DNA from: an uncultured Angelakisella sp. | GTDB taxonomy: Bacteria > Bacillota > Clostridia > Oscillospirales > Ruminococcaceae | NCBI GenBank assembly: GCA_904420255.1 | Contig: CAJFUT010000205.1 | Span: 1-10,099 of the forward strand | Reading direction: 5' to 3' | DNA: 10,099 bases | In this document: positions 1 to 7,440 of the stretch, piece after piece | Position numbering within the stretch: the first letter of the stretch is position 1 | How the letters are laid out: each line of letters begins with the position of its first letter | Notes under the pieces: generated by a model | The model's database searches: none | Told to the model about the DNA's origin: nothing | The model's input: the letters and a program-made list of their open reading frames with translations, nothing else | Program-made: the position numbers and the translations under genes

Positions 1-49
1 CAGGGCGTCCTCCCCGCAGGGTCCAGTTCCAAACTGTGAATGAAGCAAC

Positions 50-71
50 TATATATTATATATAATATATA
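50..71. repeat. 22-bp perfect AT-only palindrome
   Basis: Every base from 50 to 71 is A or T and the stretch equals its own reverse complement. The flanking C49 and A72 do not pair. It lies in an otherwise GC-rich window and overlaps the -10 region of the leftward promoter proposed at 59-87. It could be an easily melted promoter element, a site for a dimeric regulator or a transcript hairpin. The palindrome is seen directly; its function is not known. Confidence 0.8.
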
Positions 72-87
72 AAAATCGGGCTGTCAA
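59..87 (-). promoter_or_regulatory. Probable leftward sigma-A promoter for a gene beyond the left edge
   Basis: On the minus strand a perfect TTGACA (82-87) is followed after 17 bp by TATATA (59-64) inside the AT palindrome. Transcription would run leftward out of the window. The transcript would start near position 50, and a GGGGAGG close to position 15 could be the ribosome binding site of a gene beginning just past the edge. The -35 is consensus and the spacing is ideal, but the -10 matches only 4 of 6 and its AT richness allows several registers. Confidence 0.5.
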
Positions 88-145
88 CCAATATCCCCTC
101 CTATCCCGAAATTTCTCTGTTTTGCCCTAGGAACCACCCCCGAAT

Positions 146-589
146 TTATACAACATTTTCATCGGGCTCCGGGCGATCCTCCCCGGTCAGGCCGCAGATG
201 ATCTCCACCGCGTCGTCGATATACTGGGCCAGGGTTTTCCGGGCTACCCCCGCCACATAGGTGCTGCACTTGGTCACCGGGACCAGCACCCGGGCGGCGT
301 CGCTTTCCGCCACGGCGGCGGCCATTTCCGGGGTGAACTCCCCCATCATGGAATTGGCCAGGACGATGCCCATGGGCCCGGCGATGACATCCGCCCGGCG
401 GCAGTTGACCCGGACGGGATTGGTGCCGGTGGCCCCGGCGTCCGCCCCCGCCCGCATCATGGCGGAGGTGGCGATGGAATTGGTGCCCACCGCCATGATC
501 CGCACCGGGACCCGGCGCTTCCGCAGCGCCTCGATGAGGGCTTTCCCAAAGCCGCCCCCCTGGCCGTCGATCACCAGCACTGTTTTCAT
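146..589 (-). CDS. DUF3842 family protein
   Basis: A 147-residue protein that I recognise as the DUF3842 family, a small conserved clostridial protein without established function. The N-terminus (residues 1-18, MKTVLVIDGQGGGFGKAL) has the beta strand and Gly-rich loop of a Rossmann-like nucleotide-binding fold. Other family-typical blocks are AVGTNSIATSAMMRAGADAG (about 33-52), ADVIAGPMGIVLANSMMGE (about 66-84) and the LVPVTKC segment near 102-108. I chose the ATG at 587-589 over longer in-frame starts because the family begins here and AAAGGGGAAG lies just upstream. The start overlaps the stop of the VanZ-like gene by 4 bp (ATGA), so translational coupling is likely. It is the last gene of the birA operon; no clear hairpin terminator follows. 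A nucleotide-binding role is inference only. Confidence 0.88.
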   Translation of the reverse strand: MKTVLVIDGQGGGFGKALIEALRKRRVPVRIMAVGTNSIATSAMMRAGADAGATGTNPVRVNCRRADVIAGPMGIVLANSMMGEFTPEMAAAVAESDAARVLVPVTKCSTYVAGVARKTLAQYIDDAVEIICGLTGEDRPEPDENVV

Positions 590-1182
590 TTTTCTTCCCC
601 TTTCTGTTTTCGCACCCGGAAACCCTCCACCGCCTCCGGCCCCGCCCGCTCCGCCAGCCGGAACAGGAGGTAGCCCAGCAGCCCGCCCAGGGCGTTGAGC
701 CAAAGATCGTCCACATCGGTGCCCCGGTTCTGGAAGAGCTGGCACAGCTCCACAAGGAGGGAGGCCCCCAGGGCCGTCCCCACCGACGCCAGAAGAGGGC
801 GCCTCACCCGCCACAGGAGGGGCGGGAAAAAGCCCAGCGGGACGAACATCACGATATTTCCCACGAAATTGATGAGCAGATACCCCCAGCCGTCCCCCCG
901 GCGGAGGATGGCGAAGCCCTGGCGGAACACCGCCAGGGGGATCAGGTTGACCCGCTCCAGGCTGAGGGGGCCCCAGCCCTCCGGCCCCGGCACCACGGTG
1001 AGGGCCCCCAGGCCGGCGCAGAACAGCAGGAAAACCCACAGCCCCGCCTCGTGGCCCGGGGTGGTGGAAAGGCCCTCTTTCCCCAGGCGGCGGAGGCCCC
1101 AGAGCCGCAGGGCCAGGATGGCCGGAGCCGCCAGGGCCATGGCGGGAAGCATTCCCCTCCCAAAGGCCAGAACCGAATCCAA
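586..1182 (-). CDS. VanZ-like integral membrane protein
   Basis: A 198-residue membrane protein of the VanZ-like family. About five hydrophobic segments are visible (near residues 10-31, 46-65, 101-123, 130-149 and 160-176). The family signature is clear: NFVGNIVMFVPLGFFPP at 105-121, and a second block at 145-171 with E145, R153, D156, D158, D159 and N163 (ELCQLF, RGTDVDDLWLN, GGLLGY). VanZ itself gives low-level teicoplanin resistance in Tn1546, but chromosomal homologues such as this have no assigned function, so a resistance role should not be assumed. The start is a TTG at 1180-1182, 13 bp after the birA stop. An ATG ten codons later is the main alternative, but its Shine-Dalgarno spacing is poor. 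The C-terminal tail is charged and probably cytoplasmic. The last bases overlap the DUF3842 start. Confidence 0.85.
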   Translation of the reverse strand: MDSVLAFGRGMLPAMALAAPAILALRLWGLRRLGKEGLSTTPGHEAGLWVFLLFCAGLGALTVVPGPEGWGPLSLERVNLIPLAVFRQGFAILRRGDGWGYLLINFVGNIVMFVPLGFFPPLLWRVRRPLLASVGTALGASLLVELCQLFQNRGTDVDDLWLNALGGLLGYLLFRLAERAGPEAVEGFRVRKQKGEEK

Positions 1183-1184
1183 AG

Positions 1185-1196
1185 CCTCCCCTCCCC
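1185..1196 (-). promoter_or_regulatory. Purine-rich ribosome binding site for the VanZ-like gene
   Basis: The minus strand reads GGGGAGGGGAGG, beginning at the birA stop codon (TAG, 1196-1198) and ending 2 nt before the TTG at 1182. The first AGGGG copy sits at a workable distance from the TTG. This supports TTG as the start and implies that a ribosome finishing birA could re-initiate here. Confidence 0.55.
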
Positions 1197-2191
1197 TACA
1201 GGTAGCCCAGAAGGCCCCGGACGCTCACCTCGCCGGAGCTGACGGTGCGGGTCCCGTTTCCAAACCGCACCACCAGCCCCCCGTCGGGGGCGATGTCCAG
1301 CGCCTCCCCTTCCTCCTCCCCGGCCGGGGAGATCACCGTCACCCGCCGCCCCAGGGTGCAGGAAAGCCACCGCAGCTCCTCCAGGAGGGCGGGGTCCCCC
1401 TCCTGCCAGCCGCTGCCCGAAAAAATTTCATCCAGCCCGGCGATGATCTCCGCCGCCAGCCGGGCCCGGGGGACCTCCCCGCCCGCCATTTTCAGGGAGA
1501 TGGCCTTATCCTCCAGTTGGGGCGGGAAGGAGCGGTGGGCCACATTGACCCCGATGCCGATGACCGCCCAGGCGATGCTGCCGTCCTCCCCGTCGGAAAG
1601 GAGCTTGGTGAGGATGCCGCAGGCCTTTTTCCCCTCCAGGATAATGTCGTTGGGCCACTTGATGGCGGGCTCGAGGCCGGTGGTCCGGCGGATGGCGCCG
1701 CACACCGCCAGCCCGGCGCAGGAGGTGAGGAGGCTCAGCCGCTCCCCGCCGCACCGGGGGGCCAGCAGGTAGGAGAGATAAATCCCCACCCCGCCCGGGC
1801 TGTAAAAATCCCGGCCCATCCGTCCGGCGCCGCTGGTCTGGCGGTCGGCCAGCACCACCGTGCCGCTTTTGGCCCCCTCCAGGGCCAGGCGCTGCCCCTG
1901 GAGGTTGGTGGAATCCAGCTCCCCATAGCAGAGGACCGGGGCCTCCCTGGGCCCCGGCAGGAACGCCTCCACCAGCGGTGCGGTGAGAAGGTCCGGCGCC
2001 CCGGCCAGGCGGTAGCCCCGGTTGGTGGCCGAATCCACCTGCCAGCCCTCGCTCCGCAGCCGGTCCATCCCCTTCCACACCGCCGCCCGGGTCACCCCCA
2101 GGCTGCGGCTGATGGCCTCCCCGGAAAGGTATTCCCCCCGGTGGGCCAGCAGCAGCGCCGCCAGCTTTTCCGTCATGCCGCCCTTTTCCAT
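1196..2191 (-). CDS. birA: Bifunctional biotin--[acetyl-CoA-carboxylase] ligase / biotin operon repressor BirA
   Basis: A 331-residue group II biotin-protein ligase. It makes biotinyl-5'-AMP from biotin and ATP and transfers biotin to the carrier lysine of acetyl-CoA carboxylase and other biotin enzymes. Residues about 8-62 form a winged helix-turn-helix (EAISRSLGVTRAAVWKGMDR) ending in NRGYRL, so a DNA-binding repressor role is plausible. The catalytic domain has the STN motif (94-96), the ligand loop SGAGRMGRDF (120-129), KWPND (178-182) with the expected Lys178, GKKACGILTK (187-196) and GIGVNV (212-217). A C-terminal SH3-like domain covers about 280-331. The ATG at 2191 has AGGGAGG upstream with 8-nt spacing; the ATG five codons later has no such site. 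It is the first gene of a leftward operon and has its own promoter. No biotin biosynthesis or transport gene is present in the window. Confidence 0.95.
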   Translation of the reverse strand: MEKGGMTEKLAALLLAHRGEYLSGEAISRSLGVTRAAVWKGMDRLRSEGWQVDSATNRGYRLAGAPDLLTAPLVEAFLPGPREAPVLCYGELDSTNLQGQRLALEGAKSGTVVLADRQTSGAGRMGRDFYSPGGVGIYLSYLLAPRCGGERLSLLTSCAGLAVCGAIRRTTGLEPAIKWPNDIILEGKKACGILTKLLSDGEDGSIAWAVIGIGVNVAHRSFPPQLEDKAISLKMAGGEVPRARLAAEIIAGLDEIFSGSGWQEGDPALLEELRWLSCTLGRRVTVISPAGEEEGEALDIAPDGGLVVRFGNGTRTVSSGEVSVRGLLGYL

Positions 2192-2238
2192 GGCCGTTTC
2201 CTCCCTTCGGGACCCTTGTACATCGATACTTTCCTTTT

Positions 2239-2267
2239 ATCATATCCGAACCCCGTCCTCCCGTCAA
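2239..2267 (-). promoter_or_regulatory. Sigma-A promoter of the birA operon
   Basis: On the minus strand TTGACG (2262-2267) is followed by exactly 17 bp and TATGAT (2239-2244), both one mismatch from consensus. The predicted start near 2232 leaves a leader of about 40 nt before birA. No BirA-type operator (paired TTAAC half-sites) was seen around it, so autoregulation by BirA is not supported by what is visible. Confidence 0.75.
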
Positions 2268-2319
2268 TCGTCCGGGCGGCGTTTTTTTCCGGCGGTTCCA
2301 GCCTTTCCTTGGGAGGCTC

Positions 2320-2349
2320 TTGGATTTTCCGCCTGATCTGTGGTAAAAT
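2320..2349 (+). promoter_or_regulatory. Extended -10 promoter of the ABC exporter operon
   Basis: TTGGAT (2320-2325) and TAAAAT (2344-2349) are separated by 18 bp, and TG at 2341-2342 makes an extended -10. Transcription would start about 35 nt before the ATPase gene. The promoter is back to back with the birA promoter, with about 52 bp between the two -35 boxes. Confidence 0.65.
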
Positions 2350-2391
2350 TTTTATTGGACGCCTCAGGCCCGGAGGATAGGAGGAAACGCC

Positions 2392-3093
2392 ATGAGCTTC
2401 GTGGAATTCAAAGATGTCTATAAACGGTACCGCATGGGGGATGTGGTCATCGCCGCCGCGGACGGCGTCACCTTCCAGATCGAGGAGGGGGAATTTGTGG
2501 TCATCGTGGGCCCCTCCGGCGCCGGGAAAACCACCGTCCTCAATATGCTGGGGGGGATGGACACCTGCGACGAGGGGCTCATCTCGGTGGACGGCCAGGA
2601 GGTGAGCCGTTTCTCCCGGAGGGAACTCATCACCTACCGCCGCTACGCCGTGGGCTTTGTCTTCCAGTTCTACAACCTGGTGCAGAACCTCACCGCCCGG
2701 GAAAATGTGGAGCTGGCCGCCCAGATCTGCAAAAACCCCATGAACGCCGCCGAGGCGCTGCGCCAGGTGGGGCTGGGAGAGCGGCTGGACAACTTCCCCG
2801 CCCAGCTTTCCGGCGGGGAGCAGCAGCGGGTGGCCATCGCCCGGGCCCTGGCCAAGCGGCCCAAGCTCCTCCTCTGCGACGAGCCCACCGGCGCCCTGGA
2901 CTACAACACCGGCAAAAGCATCCTGAAGCTCCTCCAGGACACCTGCCGCCAGCAGGGGGTGACGGTGATCGTGGTGACCCACAACTCCGCCATCGTCCCC
3001 ATGGCGGACCGGGTCATCCAAATCCGCAACAGCCGGGTGGCCTCCTCGGTGCGGAACCCCTCACCCACTCCCGTGGAGGAGATCGAGTGGTGA
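2392..3093 (+). CDS. ABC transporter ATP-binding protein, MacB/LolD (FtsX-partner) type
   Basis: A 233-residue ABC ATPase, normal length for this class. All motifs are intact: Walker A GPSGAGKT (40-47), Q-loop Gln92 in FVFQFYNL, signature LSGGEQQR (139-146), Walker B LLLCDEP (159-165) with catalytic Glu164, D-loop GALD (167-170) and switch His197 in VVTHN. The segment [20 protein letters not shown] and the DEPTGALD block are typical of ATPases that drive FtsX-like permeases rather than classical importers. The protein acts on the cytoplasmic face, powering the permease encoded 32 bp downstream. The start has AGGAGG (2379-2384) with 7-nt spacing. The substrate cannot be told from the sequence; homologous pairs include antimicrobial-peptide, lipid and peptidoglycan-hydrolase-related systems. 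Confidence 0.95.
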   Translation: MSFVEFKDVYKRYRMGDVVIAAADGVTFQIEEGEFVVIVGPSGAGKTTVLNMLGGMDTCDEGLISVDGQEVSRFSRRELITYRRYAVGFVFQFYNLVQNLTARENVELAAQICKNPMNAAEALRQVGLGERLDNFPAQLSGGEQQRVAIARALAKRPKLLLCDEPTGALDYNTGKSILKLLQDTCRQQGVTVIVVTHNSAIVPMADRVIQIRNSRVASSVRNPSPTPVEEIEW

Positions 3094-3125
3094 GCCGCCC
3101 CGAGCCGGTTTAAGGAGGTGAGCCG

Positions 3126-6100
3126 ATGACACCGGCACTTTTCAAGGATACCCTGCGGACCATGGCCCGCACCATGAGCCGCTTTTTGTCCATCTTCGCC
3201 ATTGTGGCACTGGGGGTGGGCTTTTTTGCCGGTGTCCGGGCCACCGGCAGCGATATGCGCCTCACCGCCGACCTTTACTACGACCGTACCCAGCTGGCCG
3301 ACGCCCACGTCCTCTCCACCATGGGGCTCACCCAGGGGGATGTGGAAGCGGTGGCGGCCATACCCGGGGTCAGCGGGGTGATGCCCGCCCTCTATGTGGA
3401 CCTTCTGACCCTGTCCGGGGAGAACTTCACCACCCGGGTCATCTCCCTGCCCGACCTGGACCCTGACGACCCCAATTACCTGAACCAGCTCTCCCTGGTG
3501 GAGGGCCGCCTTCCCACCGCCCCGGACGAGTGCGTCCTGGACAGCGCCGCCGCTCAGGAGTTCGGCTTTTCCATCGGCCGGGTCATCACCTTCGCGGCGG
3601 GCAGCTCCGACCAGAACCTGGATGACTGGCTGAGCCGGAAAAGCTACACCGTTGTGGGAATCGCCGAAAGCCCCCTCTATATCGACATGACCCGCCGGGG
3701 CAGCACCACCATCGGCAACGGGACCCTCTCCGCCTTTGTCTATATCCCTCAGGAGAACTTTGTCACCGATTATTATACCGACCTTTATATCACCTGCGGC
3801 CCTGCCCTCCCTCTGGCGGCCTACAGCGAGGAATACGACGCCCAGGTGGGGCTGCTCCTGGAGGAGCTGGAGGCCCTGGAGGAGGTCCGCGCCCCCGCAC
3901 GGCTGGAGGAGGTGCGGGCCGACGCCCAGGCGGAGATCGACGACGCCCAGGCGGAATTGGACGACGCCCAGGCCGAGCTGGACCAGGAACTGGCCGACGC
4001 CTGGCAGGAATTGGAGGACGCCAGGCAGGAGCTTACGGACGGGGAGGCGGACTACCAGCAGGGGCTGGAGGACTTTGAGCGGGAGATCGCCGACGCCCAA
4101 GCCGAGCTGGACGACGCCGACGCCGAGCTGGACGACGGCTGGGCCCAGTACCGGGACGGCCGGGACCAGCTCCGGGAGGGGGAACAGGAGCTGCGGGACA
4201 GCCTGCCCCTGCTCCAGGCCGCCGAGGCCCAGGCGGCGGAGCAGACCGCCCAGCTGGAGGGGCTGGCCGCTTCCCTGGACCTTCTGGACCCCGCCCAGCC
4301 CATCACCCCTGAGGGGGCTTATGGGGAGCTTCTGGCCGCCCTGGACGCCGTTGCCGGCCAGGACGGGACAAGCCTGAGGCTGGGGTCCCTCCTGGTAGAT
4401 GAGGAAGGAATGGACCTTCTTCCGCCAGAGCAGCAGGAGTTCATCCGTGCCGGGAAGATCGCCGGGGTGGAAACGGCCCTGAGCAACATGATACAAACCA
4501 TCAACGCCGCCATCCAGGAGGCCCGCCAGGAATACGACCAGGGGGTGGAGGACATCCAGGAGGGCCGCCGGGAGCTGCAGGAGGCCCGGAAGGAGCTGGA
4601 ACGGGGCCGGGAGGAATACAACGAGGCCCTGGCGGAATTTGAGGAGCAAAAGGCCGAGGCACAGCAGGAGCTGGATGACGCCCGGCGGGAGCTGGACGAC
4701 GGCTGGGCGGAGCTTGCCGACGGCCAGCGGGAATACGAGGACCAAAAGGCGGACGCCGAGGGGGAGATCGCCGACGCCCAGCAGGAGATCCGGGACGCCC
4801 AGCGGGACCTGGAGGACCTGGAGCTGCCGGAGTGGTACATCCAGGACCGCTATGACTTCGCCTCCGCCTACGGCAGCTACCGGGACGACGCCCAGCGCAT
4901 CGACAACGTCGCCGCCATCTTCCCGGTGTTCTTCCTGGGGGTGGCCGCCCTGGTCTGCCTCACCACCATGACCCGGATGGTGGAGGAGCAGCGGGGGCAG
5001 ATCGGCACCGCCAAGGCCCTGGGCTATTCCTCCTGGGCCATCGCCGCCAAATACCTCATCTACGCCGTCACCGCCAGCCTCCTGGGGAGCCTGGTGGGGC
5101 TGCTGGTGGGGTTCCGGCTCTTCCCCACCGTCATCTACAACGCCTACCGCATCATGTACGATATGCCGGACATCACCGCCCCCTTCTGGTGGGGCACCGG
5201 CCTCATCTCCTGCCTCGCCGCCACGGCGGTTTCCGCCCTGGTGACCGCCTCCGCCTGCTGGGGGGAGCTGCGGGCCGTGCCCGCCCAGATCATGCGGCCC
5301 AAGGCCCCCAAGGCGGGCCAGCGGGTGCTGCTGGAGCGCGTCCCCTTCCTGTGGCGGCGGCTGGGCTTCATCCAGAAGGTGACGGTCCGCAACCTCTTCC
5401 GCTACAAAAAGCGGGTGCTGATGACGGTGGCCGGCATCTCCGGCTGCACCGCCCTGACGCTGGCGGGCTTCGGCCTCAACGACGCCATCAACGACATCCT
5501 GGGCAACCAGTACACCGACATTGTCACCTACGACATGATGGCGCTCTACCGCGGCGACGGCGACGCCGGCGACCTGGAGGCCCTGGACCGCCTCACCGGG
5601 GAGGGGAACGCCATCGGCGTCGCCGCCCGGGAAACCCAGTATGTCCAGTCCATGACCGCCGTTTCCCAGGTTTCCCAGAAGCGGCTGGACGTGAACCTCA
5701 CCGTCACCCAGCACCCGGAGGCGCTGGGGGGCTTCATCACCCTGCGGACCCGGCTGGGCCACGAGCCCATCTCCATCCCGGAGGACGGGGCGGTGGTCAC
5801 CGAGAAGCTGGCCACCCTCTTTGAGCTTTCCCCGGGGGACAACCTGGTCCTCCAGGACTCCGACGGGGCGGAATACCGCCTCCGGGTGGCGGCGGTGACC
5901 GAGAACTACGCCTCCCACTTTGTCTACCTGGGGCCGGAGTACTACCGGGAGGTCTTTGGGGAGGAGCCGGAATACAACTGCCAGCTCCTGAACCTCCGGG
6001 ACCCCTCCCTGGAGGATTCGGTGAGCCAGGCCCTGCTGGAAAACGAAAGCGTCCTGGCGGTGACCCTCACCAGCACCATCCGCAGCCAGTTCGGCAGCAT

Positions 6101-6512
6101 CAGCGACAACCTCAAGTACGTTATCGCGGTGCTGGTGATGTCGGCGGGGCTGCTGGCCTTTGTGGTGCTCTATAACCTCACCAACATCAACATCACCGAG
6201 CGCACCCGGGAGATCGCCACCCTCAAGGTGCTGGGCTTTTATGACCGGGAGGTTTCCGCCTATATCTACCGGGAGAACACCGCCCTCACCCTCATGGGCA
6301 CCGCCCTGGGGCTGCTGCTGGGCATCGCTCTGACCCGGTTTGTGGTGGCCACGGCGGAGATCGACGCCATCATGTTCGGGCGGCAGATCTACCCCTTCAG
6401 CTACGCCGTCTCCGCGGCGCTGACCCTGGCCTTCTCCGCCTTTGTGAACTTCGTCATGCACTTCCGGCTGCGGAAGGTGGACATGGTGGAATCCCTGAAG
6501 TCCGTCGATTAG
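3126..6512 (+). CDS. Large FtsX-like ABC transporter permease with two coiled-coil segments
   Basis: A 1128-residue permease, partner of the preceding ATPase; AAGGAGG at 3112-3118 lies 7 nt before its ATG. About eight membrane segments are visible near residues 20-39, 595-615, 640-665, 686-712, 763-784, 997-1017, 1050-1074 and 1090-1110, which fits two fused four-helix FtsX/MacB units. FtsX-type cytoplasmic loops follow the second and sixth helices (EEQRGQIGTAKALGYS near 620-635; ERTREIATLKVLGFYD near 1025-1040). The first extracellular domain (about 40-592) holds two highly charged Glu/Asp/Ala/Gln-rich coiled-coil stretches, about 240-380 and 455-566, joined by a 75-residue non-coiled linker. 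They could fold back as an antiparallel arm reaching into the cell wall. The second extracellular domain is about 785-995. The family is common in Firmicutes; the transported substrate is unknown. No two-component regulator or hydrolase partner is encoded in the window. Confidence 0.93.
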   Translation: MTPALFKDTLRTMARTMSRFLSIFAIVALGVGFFAGVRATGSDMRLTADLYYDRTQLADAHVLSTMGLTQGDVEAVAAIPGVSGVMPALYVDLLTLSGENFTTRVISLPDLDPDDPNYLNQLSLVEGRLPTAPDECVLDSAAAQEFGFSIGRVITFAAGSSDQNLDDWLSRKSYTVVGIAESPLYIDMTRRGSTTIGNGTLSAFVYIPQENFVTDYYTDLYITCGPALPLAAYSEEYDAQVGLLLEELEALEEVRAPARLEEVRADAQAEIDDAQAELDDAQAELDQELADAWQELEDARQELTDGEADYQQGLEDFEREIADAQAELDDADAELDDGWAQYRDGRDQLREGEQELRDSLPLLQAAEAQAAEQTAQLEGLAASLDLLDPAQPITPEGAYGELLAALDAVAGQDGTSLRLGSLLVDEEGMDLLPPEQQEFIRAGKIAGVETALSNMIQTINAAIQEARQEYDQGVEDIQEGRRELQEARKELERGREEYNEALAEFEEQKAEAQQELDDARRELDDGWAELADGQREYEDQKADAEGEIADAQQEIRDAQRDLEDLELPEWYIQDRYDFASAYGSYRDDAQRIDNVAAIFPVFFLGVAALVCLTTMTRMVEEQRGQIGTAKALGYSSWAIAAKYLIYAVTASLLGSLVGLLVGFRLFPTVIYNAYRIMYDMPDITAPFWWGTGLISCLAATAVSALVTASACWGELRAVPAQIMRPKAPKAGQRVLLERVPFLWRRLGFIQKVTVRNLFRYKKRVLMTVAGISGCTALTLAGFGLNDAINDILGNQYTDIVTYDMMALYRGDGDAGDLEALDRLTGEGNAIGVAARETQYVQSMTAVSQVSQKRLDVNLTVTQHPEALGGFITLRTRLGHEPISIPEDGAVVTEKLATLFELSPGDNLVLQDSDGAEYRLRVAAVTENYASHFVYLGPEYYREVFGEEPEYNCQLLNLRDPSLEDSVSQALLENESVLAVTLTSTIRSQFGSISDNLKYVIAVLVMSAGLLAFVVLYNLTNINITERTREIATLKVLGFYDREVSAYIYRENTALTLMGTALGLLLGIALTRFVVATAEIDAIMFGRQIYPFSYAVSAALTLAFSAFVNFVMHFRLRKVDMVESLKSVD
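3921..3983 (+). repeat. Three tandem heptad repeats inside the permease coiled coil
   Basis: Residues 266-286 read DAQAEID, DAQAELD, DAQAELD, a perfect 21-bp protein-level repeat. Two more related heptads occur at residues 323-336 (DAQAELD, DADAELD). Repeats this regular at DNA level could change copy number by slippage and so change arm length in steps of one heptad. Confidence 0.8.
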
Positions 6513-6541
6513 CCCGGCAGGCCGGGCGGCCTGGCGTTTTT
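6513..6541 (+). terminator. Possible weak intrinsic terminator after the ABC exporter operon
   Basis: CAGGCC (6518-6523) and GGCCTG (6528-6533) form a perfect 6-bp GC stem around the loop GGGC. A T5 run follows (6537-6541) after a 3-nt gap. An alternative stem GCCCGG/CCGGGC overlaps it. The gap before the T run makes this weaker than a classical terminator, so some read-through into the thioesterase is possible. Confidence 0.45.
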
Positions 6542-6551
6542 CGCGGGAATC

Positions 6552-6560
6552 TGCTATAAT
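6552..6560 (+). promoter_or_regulatory. Extended -10 promoter for the acyl-ACP thioesterase
   Basis: TGC followed by a perfect TATAAT (6555-6560) makes a full extended -10 element. The region 17 bp upstream (TGGCGT, 6532-6537) is a poor -35, which an extended -10 can compensate. The -35 position overlaps the terminator hairpin of the preceding operon. The predicted start near 6567 gives a leader of about 45 nt. Confidence 0.65.
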
Positions 6561-6597
6561 GGAAGGGAAATCCGCCGGGGCGCAGCTCCGGCGCCTC

Positions 6598-6603
6598 AGG
6601 AGG
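6598..6603 (+). promoter_or_regulatory. Ribosome binding site that decides the thioesterase start
   Basis: AGGAGG lies only 2 nt before the ATG at 6606 but 8 nt before the in-frame ATG at 6612. The second spacing is the workable one, so 6612 is preferred. Confidence 0.7.
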
Positions 6604-6611
6604 AAATGACC

Positions 6612-7373
6612 ATGGAACCCCAAGCCCTGACCCCGCTGGAACAGTGCTCCCCCGACCTCTACCAGGTCCTTCGGAGCGTTTCCGAATGTGAATGCGACTT
6701 TGCCCGCCGCCTCACCATGGGCGGGCTGCTGCGGCTGGTCCAGGAGGCCAGCACCCGCCACTGCACCCTTCTGAACATCACCGGGGAGGATTACCGCCGC
6801 ACCGGCACCGCCTTCCTGCTGGCCAAGCTCTGCGCCCGGATCTACACCGACATCCCCGCCGAGGCCCAGGTGCGGCTGGAAACCCGGCCCACCCTGCCCA
6901 TCCGGGCGGTGTACCACCGGTACACCACCCTGACCTTCCCGGGGGCGGATTCCCCCGCCGCCGCGGTGGACGCCCGGTGGGTGCTGGTGGACATAGAGAG
7001 CCGGCGGATCCTCCGGCGGCCGCCGGAGGGGCTGCACCTTCCCTTCACCAACCCCTCGGTGCCGGAATTCCCCATCCTCATCCCCAAGCCTCAGGGGGAG
7101 CCGGAAGCCACCGGGCGGGAAACCGCCGGCTATTCCCGGTGCGACCAGAACCGCCACCTGAACAACACCCGCTACGCCGACATCATCTGCGACCACCTGC
7201 CCCTGGAGCAGCTCCGGATGGGGCCCCTCCGGGAGCTGACCATCTGCTACCACCGGGAGCTGCCCATGGGCCACGCCATGGAAATCCTCCGGCAGGAAAC
7301 CGAGCCCGGGCTGTTTTACCTGGCCGGGCGGGAGGGGGAGCAGACCTGCTTCGAGGCCGCCGCCGTCTTTTGA
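6612..7373 (+). CDS. Acyl-ACP thioesterase (FatA/FatB family)
   Basis: A 253-residue cytoplasmic thioesterase with two hot-dog domains, about 15-140 and 165-253. Members hydrolyse acyl-acyl carrier proteins to free fatty acid and ACP. The first domain shows the hot-dog helix segment GGLLRLVQEAS (37-47). The second starts with YSRCDQNRHLNNTRYAD (174-190), the family's catalytic region of the form D-x-N-x-H-x-N-N: Asp178, Asn180, His182, Asn184 and Asn185. The C-terminus EQTCFEAAAVF (243-253) is the usual closing strand. Length fits bacterial members, which lack the plant transit peptide. The ATG at 6606 would add two residues. It appears to be a single-gene unit with its own extended -10 promoter; no fatty-acid synthesis gene is adjacent. 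The preferred acyl-chain length cannot be read from the sequence. Confidence 0.88.
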   Translation: MEPQALTPLEQCSPDLYQVLRSVSECECDFARRLTMGGLLRLVQEASTRHCTLLNITGEDYRRTGTAFLLAKLCARIYTDIPAEAQVRLETRPTLPIRAVYHRYTTLTFPGADSPAAAVDARWVLVDIESRRILRRPPEGLHLPFTNPSVPEFPILIPKPQGEPEATGRETAGYSRCDQNRHLNNTRYADIICDHLPLEQLRMGPLRELTICYHRELPMGHAMEILRQETEPGLFYLAGREGEQTCFEAAAVF

Positions 7374-7440
7374 GGAAAAGCGCCCGCGGCCCTCAAAAAA
7401 TCATCCCGGCCGCAAATCCCAGGCGAAACCGCCGCCGCGC

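Noticed and set aside
586..1182. Glycopeptide (teicoplanin) resistance gene vanZ
   Set aside because: Only family-level similarity is visible; no other van genes are present and the context is a biotin-ligase operon.
695..2380. A 561-codon plus-strand open frame opposite the VanZ-like gene and birA
   Set aside because: Arg/Pro/Gly-rich antisense shadow without domains; birA and the VanZ-like gene on the other strand are clear.
2901..7274. A 1457-codon open frame on the minus strand antisense to the ATPase, permease and thioesterase
   Set aside because: Its translation is low-complexity Gly/Pro/Val/His/Gln-rich sequence with no family resemblance, as expected opposite genes with very high third-position GC. 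The plus-strand genes have intact motifs and ribosome sites; this frame has neither.
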